40,725 nucleotides of DNA from NCBI GenBank assembly GCA_002779605.1, contig PEWE01000005.1:1-40725 (forward strand). The letters run 5' to 3'. Below are positions 1 to 7,443 of the stretch, in pieces. Every line of letters begins with the position of its first letter. Positions within the stretch are counted from its first letter, which is position 1. The position numbers and the translations under genes are program-made. The DNA comes from Zetaproteobacteria bacterium CG06_land_8_20_14_3_00_59_53 (lineage in GTDB: Bacteria > Pseudomonadota > Zetaproteobacteria > Mariprofundales > Mariprofundaceae). The notes below the pieces were generated by a model. That model did not search any database, had not been told where the DNA came from, and saw only the letters and a program-made list of their open reading frames with translations.

Positions 1-2
1 TC

Positions 3-92
3 AAGGTCATCAAACGCATGGCCTATGGGTTCCGCGATAACGAATACTTCTTCCTCAAAATCAAAGCCGCCTTTCCCGGACTTCCGCGATGA
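3..92 (+). pseudogene. Transposase C-terminal tail (cut by window edge)
   Basis: The reading frame is open from the left edge and ends with TGA at 90-92, giving 29 residues. The visible text includes KVIKRMAYGFRDNEYFF and then KIKAAFPG, a tail that I associate with ISL3-type (IS204/IS1001/IS1165) DDE transposases. This assignment rests on recall of the family's C-terminus, because no catalytic residue lies inside the window. Whether the element is intact cannot be told, as the rest lies to the left. It points towards htpX and ends just before the htpX terminator. It is typed as pseudogene only because it is partial here; it may be a complete gene beyond the edge. Confidence 0.55.
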
Positions 93-96
93 ACCT

Positions 97-132
97 AAAA
101 AAAGGCCGCAGCGATGCGCAATCGCTGCGGCC
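97..132 (-). terminator. Intrinsic terminator of htpX
   Basis: A perfect 12-bp stem (104-115 with 121-132, 5-nt loop) is followed on the minus strand by seven T residues (97-103 read in reverse). It lies 20 bp past the htpX stop codon and also blocks read-through into the transposase tail. Confidence 0.9.
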
Positions 133-151
133 CCGGGGGTCTTGCGTGGCC

Positions 152-1078
152 TTAGCGTTGCTGCCTGTTGCGCAGGGCGGCGATGCGGGCCTCGGTCGAG
201 GGATGGCTGGCGAAAAGCCCTGCCATGCCACCGTGGATCTTCATCGTGGCCAGTGCATCCTGCGGGGCAAGCCCGCCGGACTGCTGTTCCTCGACAGATT
301 CCGTGCGCTGTGCGATGGCCTCGATCTTCTGCAGGGCCCGGATCATCGGGTCGGCTCCGAAGTGCTTTGCGGCATGCGCGTCGGCGCGGAACTCGCGACG
401 CCTTGAATGCCACATCACCACGATCATGGCGAGAATCGAGAATAGAATCTGCAGCACCATGTTGACGATGAAATACACCAGAAAGTTCGGCTCGCCATCA
501 CGCGAACCGGCGCTGGCGGCGATACGCGCAATCATGCCTGCGAGGAAGTAAACGAAGGTGTTCATCAGCCCCTGCAACAAGGTGGTGGCAACCATATCAC
601 CGTTGCTCACATGCCCCATCTCGTGCGCCAGCACTGCCTGTACCTCGTCGTCACGCAGGCTGTTCACCAGGCCGGAAGATACAGCGACCATCGAGTGGTT
701 GCTGCCCGGACCCGTGGCAAAGGCGTTCGGGGTCTCATCCCAGTACACCCAGACCTCGGGCATTTTCACGCCGTCACGCCGGGCAAGTTCCGCCACGGTG
801 TTGTACACCAGTTTTTCCTTGGGGGTGACAGGATCGGTGACCTGCTGCATCTGGTACATGCGTTTGGCCATCGGCTTGGACATCAGCAGCGAGATGAATG
901 CGCCACCGAAACCGAACACCATGGCCCAGGCGAACTGCATCGAGGTGATACTGCCGCGCAGATCGATGCCGAAGGCCGGCAGCACAAAGCCGATCAGGAT
1001 GTTGCCGGTGATCATCAGGGTGAGAAACACCAGCAGGTTGGTCAGGATGAGCATGAAGATGCCCTTGAATGCACGCAT
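152..1078 (-). CDS. htpX: HtpX membrane-bound zinc metalloprotease
   Basis: HtpX is an inner-membrane M48 zinc endopeptidase that degrades misfolded membrane proteins alongside FtsH. The 308-residue length is close to the family norm. Two hydrophobic N-terminal segments (about 7-30 and 45-66) precede the catalytic motif HEMGH (152-156), and two more membrane segments follow (about 172-188 and 200-222). Glu229 in RREFRAD is the likely third zinc ligand. The start is supported by GGAGG about 7 nt upstream of ATG. The gene is divergent from lon and has its own heat-shock-type promoter and a strong terminator, so it is probably monocistronic. In E. coli htpX responds to Cpx and heat stress; here a cpxRA pair lies about 4 kb away. 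Confidence 0.96.
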   Translation of the reverse strand: MRAFKGIFMLILTNLLVFLTLMITGNILIGFVLPAFGIDLRGSITSMQFAWAMVFGFGGAFISLLMSKPMAKRMYQMQQVTDPVTPKEKLVYNTVAELARRDGVKMPEVWVYWDETPNAFATGPGSNHSMVAVSSGLVNSLRDDEVQAVLAHEMGHVSNGDMVATTLLQGLMNTFVYFLAGMIARIAASAGSRDGEPNFLVYFIVNMVLQILFSILAMIVVMWHSRRREFRADAHAAKHFGADPMIRALQKIEAIAQRTESVEEQQSGGLAPQDALATMKIHGGMAGLFASHPSTEARIAALRNRQQR

Positions 1079-1118
1079 TGGATTGCCTCCGTGTTGAATG
1101 GATGTTGCTAAAAGGATG

Positions 1119-1146
1119 TATGGGGTCGGAAAAGCGGTGTTTCAAG
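1119..1146 (-). promoter_or_regulatory. Sigma-32 type heat-shock promoter of htpX
   Basis: On the minus strand CTTGAAA (1146-1140) is followed after 14 nt by CCCCATA (1125-1119). This matches the RpoH consensus CTTGAAA-N13-15-CCCCATNT almost perfectly. The expected start site lies about 35 nt upstream of the htpX ATG, leaving room for the GGAGG ribosome site. Confidence 0.7.
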
Positions 1147-1209
1147 CAATATGGTGAGCCTTTCTCCCCTTGTCGGTATCGTGTTCAGGCGACGGATTAT
1201 CCGCCAAAC

Positions 1210-1239
1210 CTTGAAAACATGGCAATGGTTCATTATAAA
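1210..1239 (+). promoter_or_regulatory. lon promoter, sigma-70-like with heat-shock -35
   Basis: CTTGAAA at 1210-1216 contains TTGAAA, and TATAAA follows at 1234-1239 with a 17-bp spacer, an excellent sigma-70 arrangement. The -35 is also the exact RpoH -35, but the matching -10 position (CATTATA, 1231-1237) is only a weak RpoH -10. The predicted start site falls at about 1245-1246, on the annotated lon start codon. Confidence 0.6.
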
Positions 1240-1245
1240 AGGTGA

Positions 1246-3720
1246 ATGACAGATGAAGTGCACGTTCCCGACGACATAACTGATGAAACATTGATGGAGC
1301 AGGTGCAGCACTCCGGCCTTGTGGTGGCCAGAGAGGTGTTGCCGCCGCTGCTCAGTATCCTGCCGCTTTCCAACCGACCGCTGTTTCCCGGGCTGATCGT
1401 GCCGCTGGTCTATGAAGGCGACGAGATGATCAAGGTGTTCCGCCGTATCGCCGAAGCCAAGGAGGAGTATGTCGGCCTGATTCTTGTGCGCGACGAGGAG
1501 GCGCCGTTCACCACGAAGAATCTCTATGAGGTCGGCGTGGCCGCCAAGGTGGTCAAGGCGGTGGAGCTTCCCGGACACGGTCTGCATATCGTCGTGGAGT
1601 GCATGGAGCGCTTCCGCGTGCGCGAGTTCACCACCGCCCCGCCGCATATCCGGGCGCGGGTGCAGTATCACACGGAAACCAGCTACAGCGATAATGTCGA
1701 GCTGAAGGCCTATACGGTCGCCATCATCAATACCATCAAGGAGATGCTCAAGCACAATCCGCTGCACGAAGAGGAGTTGCGCCTGTTCCTCTCCCGCTTC
1801 GGGCTGGACGAGCCGAACCATCTGGCCGATTTTGCCGCCAGCATGACCACGGCGGGAAGGACGGAATTGCAGGATGTGCTGGAGACCTATCCGATCTTCG
1901 ACCGCATGAAGAAGGTGATGAGTCTGCTCAATCGCGAGCTGAATGTGAGCAAGATCCAGAACCGCATCCGCAGCAATATCGAGGAGCGCATCTCCGAGCA
2001 GCAGCGCAAGTATTTCCTCAACGAGCAGTTGCACGAGATCCAGAAAGAACTGGGCATGGAGGAGGAGGCCAGCGATCAGGAGATCCGGCGGCTGCTGGAC
2101 CGTGCCAAAAAGCTGAAATTCTCCGATGAGGCGGCAGAGGTTTTCGACGAGGAGTTGCGCAAGCTGTCCATGCTCGATGAAAGCTCGCCGGAATTCGGCG
2201 TGGCACGTAATTATCTCGACTGGCTCACGGCTCTGCCATGGGGCCGCTTCGGGCGTGATCGCTACAATCTGAATCGTGCTTCAGCTGCGCTGGACAAGGA
2301 TCACTCCGGCCTGTCGGATGTGAAACAGCGCGTCCTCGAGTTCATCGCCATCGGCGGGCGCAAGCAGGAGGTGGGCGGTTCGATCATCCTGTTCGTCGGC
2401 CCCCCGGGTGTGGGCAAGACCAGTATCGGCAAGGCGATCGCCAAGGCCGTGAACCGGCCGTTCTATCGTTTCTCGGTCGGCGGTATGCGCGACGAGGCGG
2501 AGATCAAGGGGCACCGGCGCACCTATATCGGCGCCATGCCCGGCAAGATCATTCAGGCTTTAAAGCAATTGAAGACAGCCAACCCGGTGATCATGATCGA
2601 TGAGGTGGACAAGATCGGCAACGATTTCCGCGGCGATCCGGCCTCGGCCCTGCTTGAGGTGCTCGATCCGGAACAGAACAGCAGCTTCCTTGATCACTAT
2701 ATGGATGTGCGATTCGATCTGTCGCGGGTGCTGTTTCTGCTCACCGCCAACCAGCTGGATACCGTGCCGCCGCCGTTGCTGGATCGTGCCGAGATCATCC
2801 GTCTGCCGGGCTATGTCGCCGATGAGAAGGTGGAGATCGCCCGCAAACACCTCTGGCCGAGGCTGCTCAGGGAGAACGGTCTCACGCGCGGCGATATCAG
2901 TCTGGCACCGGCCGCTCTGCGGCATCTGGTCGAAGACTATGCGCGTGAGCCGGGTGTGCGGCATCTGGAGCAGTTGCTGAAAAAGATCCAGCGCAAGGCC
3001 GCCATGCAGCTGGCGCAACAGGATGAGTTTGAGGAGAAGCAGGCCGGGGCTGTAGCGGTACCGCTTGTCATCAACACCCGCAATCTCGACGAGTTCGCCG
3101 GCAAGGCGAAATACCGCGACAAGAAGCAGCACTGCGGCGTGGGTATGGCAACGGGTCTGGCATGGACGGCGATGGGTGGAGTGACGCTCGACCTAGAGGC
3201 GGCCCGTGTGCATGAGGACCGGCGCGGTCTGAAGCTCACCGGGCAGTTGGGCAAGGTGATGCAGGAATCCGCCGAGATCGCCTATTCCTACATCACCGCG
3301 CACCTGAAACGCTACGGCGCGACGCCGGAGTATTTCGACAAGGCCTTCGTGCATCTGCATGTGCCGGAGGGGGCGGTGCCCAAGGACGGGCCGTCCGCCG
3401 GCATCAGCATGGCCACCGCACTGCTGTCGCTGGCGCTGGGCAAGGCCCCGAAGGCCATGGCGATGACCGGGGAGCTGACCCTGACCGGCGAGGTGCTGCC
3501 CATCGGGGGAGAGCGGGAAAAGCTGCTTGCGGCCAAACGACTTGGCATCAATGAGGTCATCCTGCCGGAAGGCAACCGCGTGGATGTCGAGGAGTTGTCA
3601 GCGAAGGTGGTCGAGGGTGTGCGCATCCATTATGTGAAGCATTTCGACGAGGTGGTGGCTTTGATGTTCGGCATCCGGCCTAAACTGAAACGCAAGACAA
3701 AGAAATCCGGCAAGCTGTGA
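1246..3720 (+). CDS. lon: Lon ATP-dependent serine protease
   Basis: Lon is a cytosolic AAA+ protease that degrades misfolded and short-lived regulatory proteins. The 824 residues carry an N-terminal substrate domain (about 35-230), a coiled linker, Walker A GPPGVGKT (385-392), Walker B IMIDE (449-453) and a C-terminal protease domain with catalytic Ser717 in PKDGPSAG and the partner Lys at about 760. The length is slightly above E. coli Lon (784) because of extra residues at both ends. The start is uncertain: the ATG at 1246 sits directly on the predicted transcription start with no normal Shine-Dalgarno spacing, and GTG 1258 or ATG 1294 are in-frame alternatives. It is divergent from htpX, with which it shares a heat-shock-like control region. 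Confidence 0.96.
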   Translation: MTDEVHVPDDITDETLMEQVQHSGLVVAREVLPPLLSILPLSNRPLFPGLIVPLVYEGDEMIKVFRRIAEAKEEYVGLILVRDEEAPFTTKNLYEVGVAAKVVKAVELPGHGLHIVVECMERFRVREFTTAPPHIRARVQYHTETSYSDNVELKAYTVAIINTIKEMLKHNPLHEEELRLFLSRFGLDEPNHLADFAASMTTAGRTELQDVLETYPIFDRMKKVMSLLNRELNVSKIQNRIRSNIEERISEQQRKYFLNEQLHEIQKELGMEEEASDQEIRRLLDRAKKLKFSDEAAEVFDEELRKLSMLDESSPEFGVARNYLDWLTALPWGRFGRDRYNLNRASAALDKDHSGLSDVKQRVLEFIAIGGRKQEVGGSIILFVGPPGVGKTSIGKAIAKAVNRPFYRFSVGGMRDEAEIKGHRRTYIGAMPGKIIQALKQLKTANPVIMIDEVDKIGNDFRGDPASALLEVLDPEQNSSFLDHYMDVRFDLSRVLFLLTANQLDTVPPPLLDRAEIIRLPGYVADEKVEIARKHLWPRLLRENGLTRGDISLAPAALRHLVEDYAREPGVRHLEQLLKKIQRKAAMQLAQQDEFEEKQAGAVAVPLVINTRNLDEFAGKAKYRDKKQHCGVGMATGLAWTAMGGVTLDLEAARVHEDRRGLKLTGQLGKVMQESAEIAYSYITAHLKRYGATPEYFDKAFVHLHVPEGAVPKDGPSAGISMATALLSLALGKAPKAMAMTGELTLTGEVLPIGGEREKLLAAKRLGINEVILPEGNRVDVEELSAKVVEGVRIHYVKHFDEVVALMFGIRPKLKRKTKKSGKL

Positions 3721-3741
3721 TTCGCCGGGGAGATGCGGCCA

Positions 3742-4479
3742 TCAGCCCGGCAGTTCAGGTTTTGGGAGCCGCTCTCTCGCCCAGTTGATGCCTTCTTTCA
3801 GGACTTTTGCGGGGTTGCCACCGATCACTATTCCCGGTTCTTCGAAGGCATTTGTCACCACAGCGCCAGCTGCGATAACCGAGTCTGATGCAATACAGGT
3901 ACCCTTGAGAATCAGGCAGTGGGCGCCCACCCATACGTGGTCGGCTATGTGAATGTCCTGCCCGTAGTTCAGTCTTTCTCCTGTTCCTGCTGAGACAATC
4001 GAATGCGAATCACCTGTTCTGACATCGATGTCGTATGCGAACATGCACCGCTCGCCGATTTCGATGCGGGTGCCGGATTCCGGCAGAGCCAGGCTGACTT
4101 TTTCGAAGCTTGAAAACTCACCGATTACCAGCTCGCAATCGTTATCGTCAATCCAGATCGAGGAGCTGGGTCCGAAACGGCAATGTTCGCCGATGCTCAC
4201 CCGGTTGTTGTTCCCCCTGATGTAAAAGGTAAGGCCGTTCAGTCGGCAGTCATCGGCAATGCTGATGCGATTCTGGTTGCCGGCGATGTCGAATAAGACA
4301 CGCGAAAGAAAGCCGTTTTTATAAGTGATCGAATTATTTTTTCCGGCGATACGCTTGCTGATGCTCCGTGTATGCAGCCTGCCTGTCGCCCTGCGTAGCA
4401 AGTTCGCCGCAGCAGGGGAGCGTTCCTCGATCACCTGAAATAACATCTTGATTCTATTTCTCAAGCCGGCTCCCCGCAT
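3742..4479 (-). CDS. Hexapeptide-repeat acyltransferase (LbH family)
   Basis: This 245-residue protein looks like a left-handed beta-helix acyltransferase of the WbbJ/CysE/maltose O-acetyltransferase type, which uses acetyl-CoA or a similar acyl donor. Runs of hexapeptide-like turns fill roughly residues 60-225 (for example RISIADDCRL, RVSIGEHCRFG, IEIGERCMF, VWVGAHC, SVIAAGAVV), ending with the usual GNPAKVLKEG. The putative catalytic His is in the region around residues 150-185. The N-terminal 50 residues are basic and not recognised. Substrate is unknown; surface sugar decoration is the usual role. No glycosyltransferase or polysaccharide gene lies beside it, so it is an orphan. It converges with lon (21 bp apart) and its start follows cpxA by 74 bp. 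Confidence 0.8.
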   Translation of the reverse strand: MRGAGLRNRIKMLFQVIEERSPAAANLLRRATGRLHTRSISKRIAGKNNSITYKNGFLSRVLFDIAGNQNRISIADDCRLNGLTFYIRGNNNRVSIGEHCRFGPSSSIWIDDNDCELVIGEFSSFEKVSLALPESGTRIEIGERCMFAYDIDVRTGDSHSIVSAGTGERLNYGQDIHIADHVWVGAHCLILKGTCIASDSVIAAGAVVTNAFEEPGIVIGGNPAKVLKEGINWARERLPKPELPG

Positions 4480-4553
4480 ATCGCTGTTGAATCATGATGC
4501 CTGTCGCTGGGAATATACTGCCGGATCTTGGCAAGGTAAAACCCGTATTCTGG

Positions 4554-5906
4554 TCATTGCGTCAGGCAAGGCAGCGTAATCTGTATTTGCAGCCCGCCAC
4601 CCGGAGCATGTGCTGCGCGAATATGCCCACCGTGAAGTTCGAGCACGCTGCGGGCGATGGCCAGTCCAAGCCCATAACCGCCGCCGGAACGGGTGCGTGC
4701 CTCTTCGGCGCGGAAGAACGGTTCGAAGATGCGTTCCAGTGCTTTGTCGGGTACGCCGGATCCATGGTCGCGCACGCATGTTTCCATACCCTTGTCGGTT
4801 TTCCGCATGCCGATTTCCACAGCTGTACCGTTTGCTGTGTGGCGCACGGCATTGCGCAGCACATTGTCCAGCGCGCGCTGTAGCCACAGACGGTCACCGC
4901 GCATGCGGCAGCCTTCGATGATGTCCGATTCAACCCGTTTGCCTGCGGCCTCGGCTTCGAAGGATGCATCGGCGATCACCTCTTCAAGCAGGGCGCTGAA
5001 GTCGAGCTCCTGCATGTCCGCCTGGATCGCTCCCTGCTCGAAGCGGGCCAGACTCAATACCTCGCCGATCAGTTCGTTCAGGCGCTCCGCCTCGCGCCCG
5101 ATACGGCTCAGATCCTCCTGTGCAGCTTCGCCTGCCATATCGCGGGCCAGTTCAAGTGCCACGGTGAGTCGGGCCAGCGGTGAGCGCAGTTCGTGCGATA
5201 CGTCGCGCAGCAACTGCTTGTGGCTACTCATCAGTGTCTGTAATTGCAGCGCCATCGCATCGAAGCTGCGAGCCATCTCGCCCAGTTCGTCGCCGCGCGC
5301 GGCCAGTGCTTGCGGGGTTCGCGTATCCATGCGGCCGCTGCCGAGCTGCGAGGCGCTCAGTTGCAACTGGCGGATCGGGCGGGTGAATATGCGGCTGAGC
5401 ATCCAGCTGACCAGCAGCACAAGACTTAAGGCCAGCAGCAACTGGAAGATCAGCGTGGCCTGACGATTATCCTGCATCGCATCGGGCGCAATCAGGCTGC
5501 TGGCGACCCAGTAGTACTGTCCGCGTACAGTGCTCACCGGCACAATGGCAAACATATGCGGCGGGCGGACCTGCTTAATAGCAGTGTTTGTACGCATGGT
5601 TGTTTCGATCTGCGCCGACAAGGCCTGCGGAACCCTCCGGCCGATGACGTTCATGCCTTGGCTATCCAGCAGAAAGCCGCGGAAGTGCTGTTGCTGCATA
5701 TTGCGTTGCAGCCAGCGGCGCAGGGCATCCGGACCTTCCTCGGCATATAGATTGGCCGCCGTGTCGGCATAGCCGGCAAGCTGATTCAGGCGCTGCTCAG
5801 TCTGCTGGGTTTGCAGCATCCAGCGCTGGCTGAACCACGAAGATGCAGCGGCAATACCCAGCAGGCTAAGCAGCAGGGCGAGGAACAGTTTCCAGAATAA
5901 CTTCAT
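4554..5906 (-). CDS. cpxA: CpxA-like envelope-stress sensor histidine kinase
   Basis: This is the inner-membrane sensor kinase that phosphorylates the CpxR-like regulator encoded just upstream. The 450 residues show a first membrane segment (about 5-22), a periplasmic domain (about 25-148), a second membrane segment (about 151-169), a HAMP linker (about 170-222), a HisKA helix with phospho-acceptor His238 in DVSHELRSP, and a HATPase domain with N box (Asn348/Asn352), G1 DHGSGVP, F box FEPFF and G2 GYGLGLAI (410-417). The phrases FEAEAAGK and FRAEEAR resemble E. coli CpxA. It begins 32 bp after the cpxR stop and shares its transcript. A Spy/CpxP-like gene next door supports a Cpx role. Confidence 0.87.
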   Translation of the reverse strand: MKLFWKLFLALLLSLLGIAAASSWFSQRWMLQTQQTEQRLNQLAGYADTAANLYAEEGPDALRRWLQRNMQQQHFRGFLLDSQGMNVIGRRVPQALSAQIETTMRTNTAIKQVRPPHMFAIVPVSTVRGQYYWVASSLIAPDAMQDNRQATLIFQLLLALSLVLLVSWMLSRIFTRPIRQLQLSASQLGSGRMDTRTPQALAARGDELGEMARSFDAMALQLQTLMSSHKQLLRDVSHELRSPLARLTVALELARDMAGEAAQEDLSRIGREAERLNELIGEVLSLARFEQGAIQADMQELDFSALLEEVIADASFEAEAAGKRVESDIIEGCRMRGDRLWLQRALDNVLRNAVRHTANGTAVEIGMRKTDKGMETCVRDHGSGVPDKALERIFEPFFRAEEARTRSGGGYGLGLAIARSVLELHGGHIRAAHAPGGGLQIQITLPCLTQ

Positions 5907-5938
5907 GGGGGCCCGGGGAGCTTAGTCGAAAGCCGGCA

Positions 5939-6634
5939 TTAATCGAGGGCCAACAGCCAGCCGACGCCGCGCACTGTTTTGATGCGGGGTTCGCCGTTGC
6001 CCAGTGGTGATAGCTTCTTCCGGATGCGGCCGATATGCACATCCAGCGTGCGATCGAAGGGGCCGTGGCGTTTACCGAGTGCCTGTTCGGTGAGGGCATC
6101 CTTCTCCACCACCTCGCCTGCATGGCGGAGCAGCACACCGAGGATATTGTATTCGCTGCTGGTCAGCATGATCTCTTCGCCGTTCTCAAGGATGCGGCGC
6201 GATTGCGGATGCCATTCGAAAGTGGCGATCATCTTCATCTGCGGAGCCTCGGCGGCCTTCTCATCGACCCGTCCGCCCTCGGCGCGGCGCAGCACGGCGC
6301 GGATGCGCGCGGCCAGTTCGCGCGGATTGCAGGGTTTGGGGATGTAATCGTCGGCTCCCAGTTCCAGACCGATGATGCGGTCCATCTCCTCGCCGCGCGC
6401 GGTCAGCATGATCACAGGCAATTGCGAAAAGCTTCTGAGTTCGCGCAACACATCCATACCGTTCTTGCCCGGCATCATCACATCGATGACCGCCAGATCG
6501 AAGCTCTCTGCGAGCATGCGCTCAAGGCCAGATGCCCCGTCGGATGCGCTGTCCACGTTGAAGCCTTCATGCGCAAGGAAGCGTCGCATCAGGTCGGTGA
6601 GTTCGGTATCGTCGTCGATCAACAGGATGTTCAT
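5939..6634 (-). CDS. cpxR: CpxR-like OmpR-family response regulator
   Basis: This is a 231-residue DNA-binding response regulator. The receiver domain has the acidic pocket Asp7-Asp9, phospho-acceptor Asp51 in VIDVMMPG, Thr78 and Lys100. The C-terminal winged helix contains LGKRHGPFDRTLDVHI, very close to the E. coli CpxR stretch, which is why I name it CpxR rather than a generic OmpR protein. The start is placed at the Met of MNILLIDDD; an upstream extension of the frame does not look like protein. One oddity is Lys100-Pro-Cys, where Phe usually follows the KP. It is divergent from the Spy/CpxP-like gene and both are likely controlled from the direct repeat at 6696-6711. A TATATT -10-like element lies at 6658-6653. 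Confidence 0.9.
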   Translation of the reverse strand: MNILLIDDDTELTDLMRRFLAHEGFNVDSASDGASGLERMLAESFDLAVIDVMMPGKNGMDVLRELRSFSQLPVIMLTARGEEMDRIIGLELGADDYIPKPCNPRELAARIRAVLRRAEGGRVDEKAAEAPQMKMIATFEWHPQSRRILENGEEIMLTSSEYNILGVLLRHAGEVVEKDALTEQALGKRHGPFDRTLDVHIGRIRKKLSPLGNGEPRIKTVRGVGWLLALD

Positions 6635-6695
6635 GGCCTCATCCTGCCATGAAATATATATCGGGAAACAGCGCCGGGGCTTTGCTGGCGAAGGT

Positions 6696-6711
6696 TTTAC
6701 ATATTCGTTAC
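6696..6711. promoter_or_regulatory. Putative CpxR binding site between cpxR and spy-like gene
   Basis: On the minus strand GTAAC-N6-GTAAA, an 11-bp-period direct repeat, matches the known CpxR box GTAAA-N4-8-GTAAA with one mismatch. It lies about 60 bp upstream of the cpxR start codon and about 105 bp upstream of the Spy/CpxP-like start, so one site could serve both genes. Confidence 0.55.
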
Positions 6712-6816
6712 AATCATTTTCCATTTGCTTGCATAGCCGCCGCACTTGTTTGCTGCGCGGCTGACATAGTTCGTGTTGTACGGCATGGGTGCCGATCTGA
6801 TTCACAGGAGATGGAA

Positions 6817-7344
6817 ATGAAGAAATCAATGATTGCAGCAGGCTTGCTTATTGCCACAGCACTGGCCGTTCCCGCTATGGCGTGCCCGGGCGGTGGCCAG
6901 TGCGGCGGTCCGGGCGCCAACCAGGAAAGCAGGCAGCAGATGATGCAGCAGCGTATGGCCGATGAGCTGAATCTGAGCGATACGCAGAAGGCGCAGTTCA
7001 AGAAGGTGCATGAGGATGCACGTCCGACCATGCAGGCCATGCGTGATGCCATGCGGGCCAACCGTGATGCCATGCAGAAGCTCGATCCGGCAGCTTCGGA
7101 TTACAGCGCACAGGTTGATAAACTGGCCGCCGAGAAGGGTGCATTGGTCGAGGGGATGATGAAGGAGCGTGGCAGATTGCAGGCCGAGATCGCCGCTATC
7201 CTGACCCCTGAGCAGCGTGCCAAGCACGCCGAGCTGCGCAAGGCCCGTCAGGGCAAGTGGAAAGACAGGAAGGACGAGCGTCGCGGTGACCGTCCGGGGC
7301 GTGGAGACGGTCCGGGCAACGGCCCGCGCGGCATGGGTATGTAA
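6817..7344 (+). CDS. Spy/CpxP-like LTXXQ periplasmic chaperone
   Basis: A 175-residue exported protein. A signal peptide (about 1-22, ending AVPAMA) is followed by a mostly helical, Met- and Gln-rich domain with two LTxxQ-like motifs, NLSDTQK (about 53-59) and ILTPEQR (about 129-135). These mark the Spy/CpxP/heavy-metal-resistance family, which forms cradle-shaped periplasmic chaperones or metal-binding sensors. The tail from about residue 147 is very basic and Gly-rich (repeated RGD and GPG elements), unlike E. coli Spy. The start is fixed by AGGAG at 6806-6810, 6 nt before ATG. Being divergent from cpxRA next to a CpxR-like box suggests it is a target and perhaps an inhibitor of CpxA. Function is inferred. 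Confidence 0.85.
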   Translation: MKKSMIAAGLLIATALAVPAMACPGGGQCGGPGANQESRQQMMQQRMADELNLSDTQKAQFKKVHEDARPTMQAMRDAMRANRDAMQKLDPAASDYSAQVDKLAAEKGALVEGMMKERGRLQAEIAAILTPEQRAKHAELRKARQGKWKDRKDERRGDRPGRGDGPGNGPRGMGM

Positions 7345-7370
7345 CATTCCATCTCACCATGTCTGACTTG

Positions 7371-7404
7371 ACGCCTGCCGGGCCTCCCTCCGGCAGGCGT
7401 TTTG
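7371..7404 (+). terminator. Intrinsic terminator after the Spy-like gene
   Basis: A perfect 10-bp GC-rich stem (7371-7380 with 7391-7400) and a 10-nt loop are followed by TTTG and a T-rich stretch, 26 bp after the stop codon. Confidence 0.85.
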
Positions 7405-7443
7405 TTTATTACTTCCTTCGATTCTCCGGCGTAGGCTGCGGCG

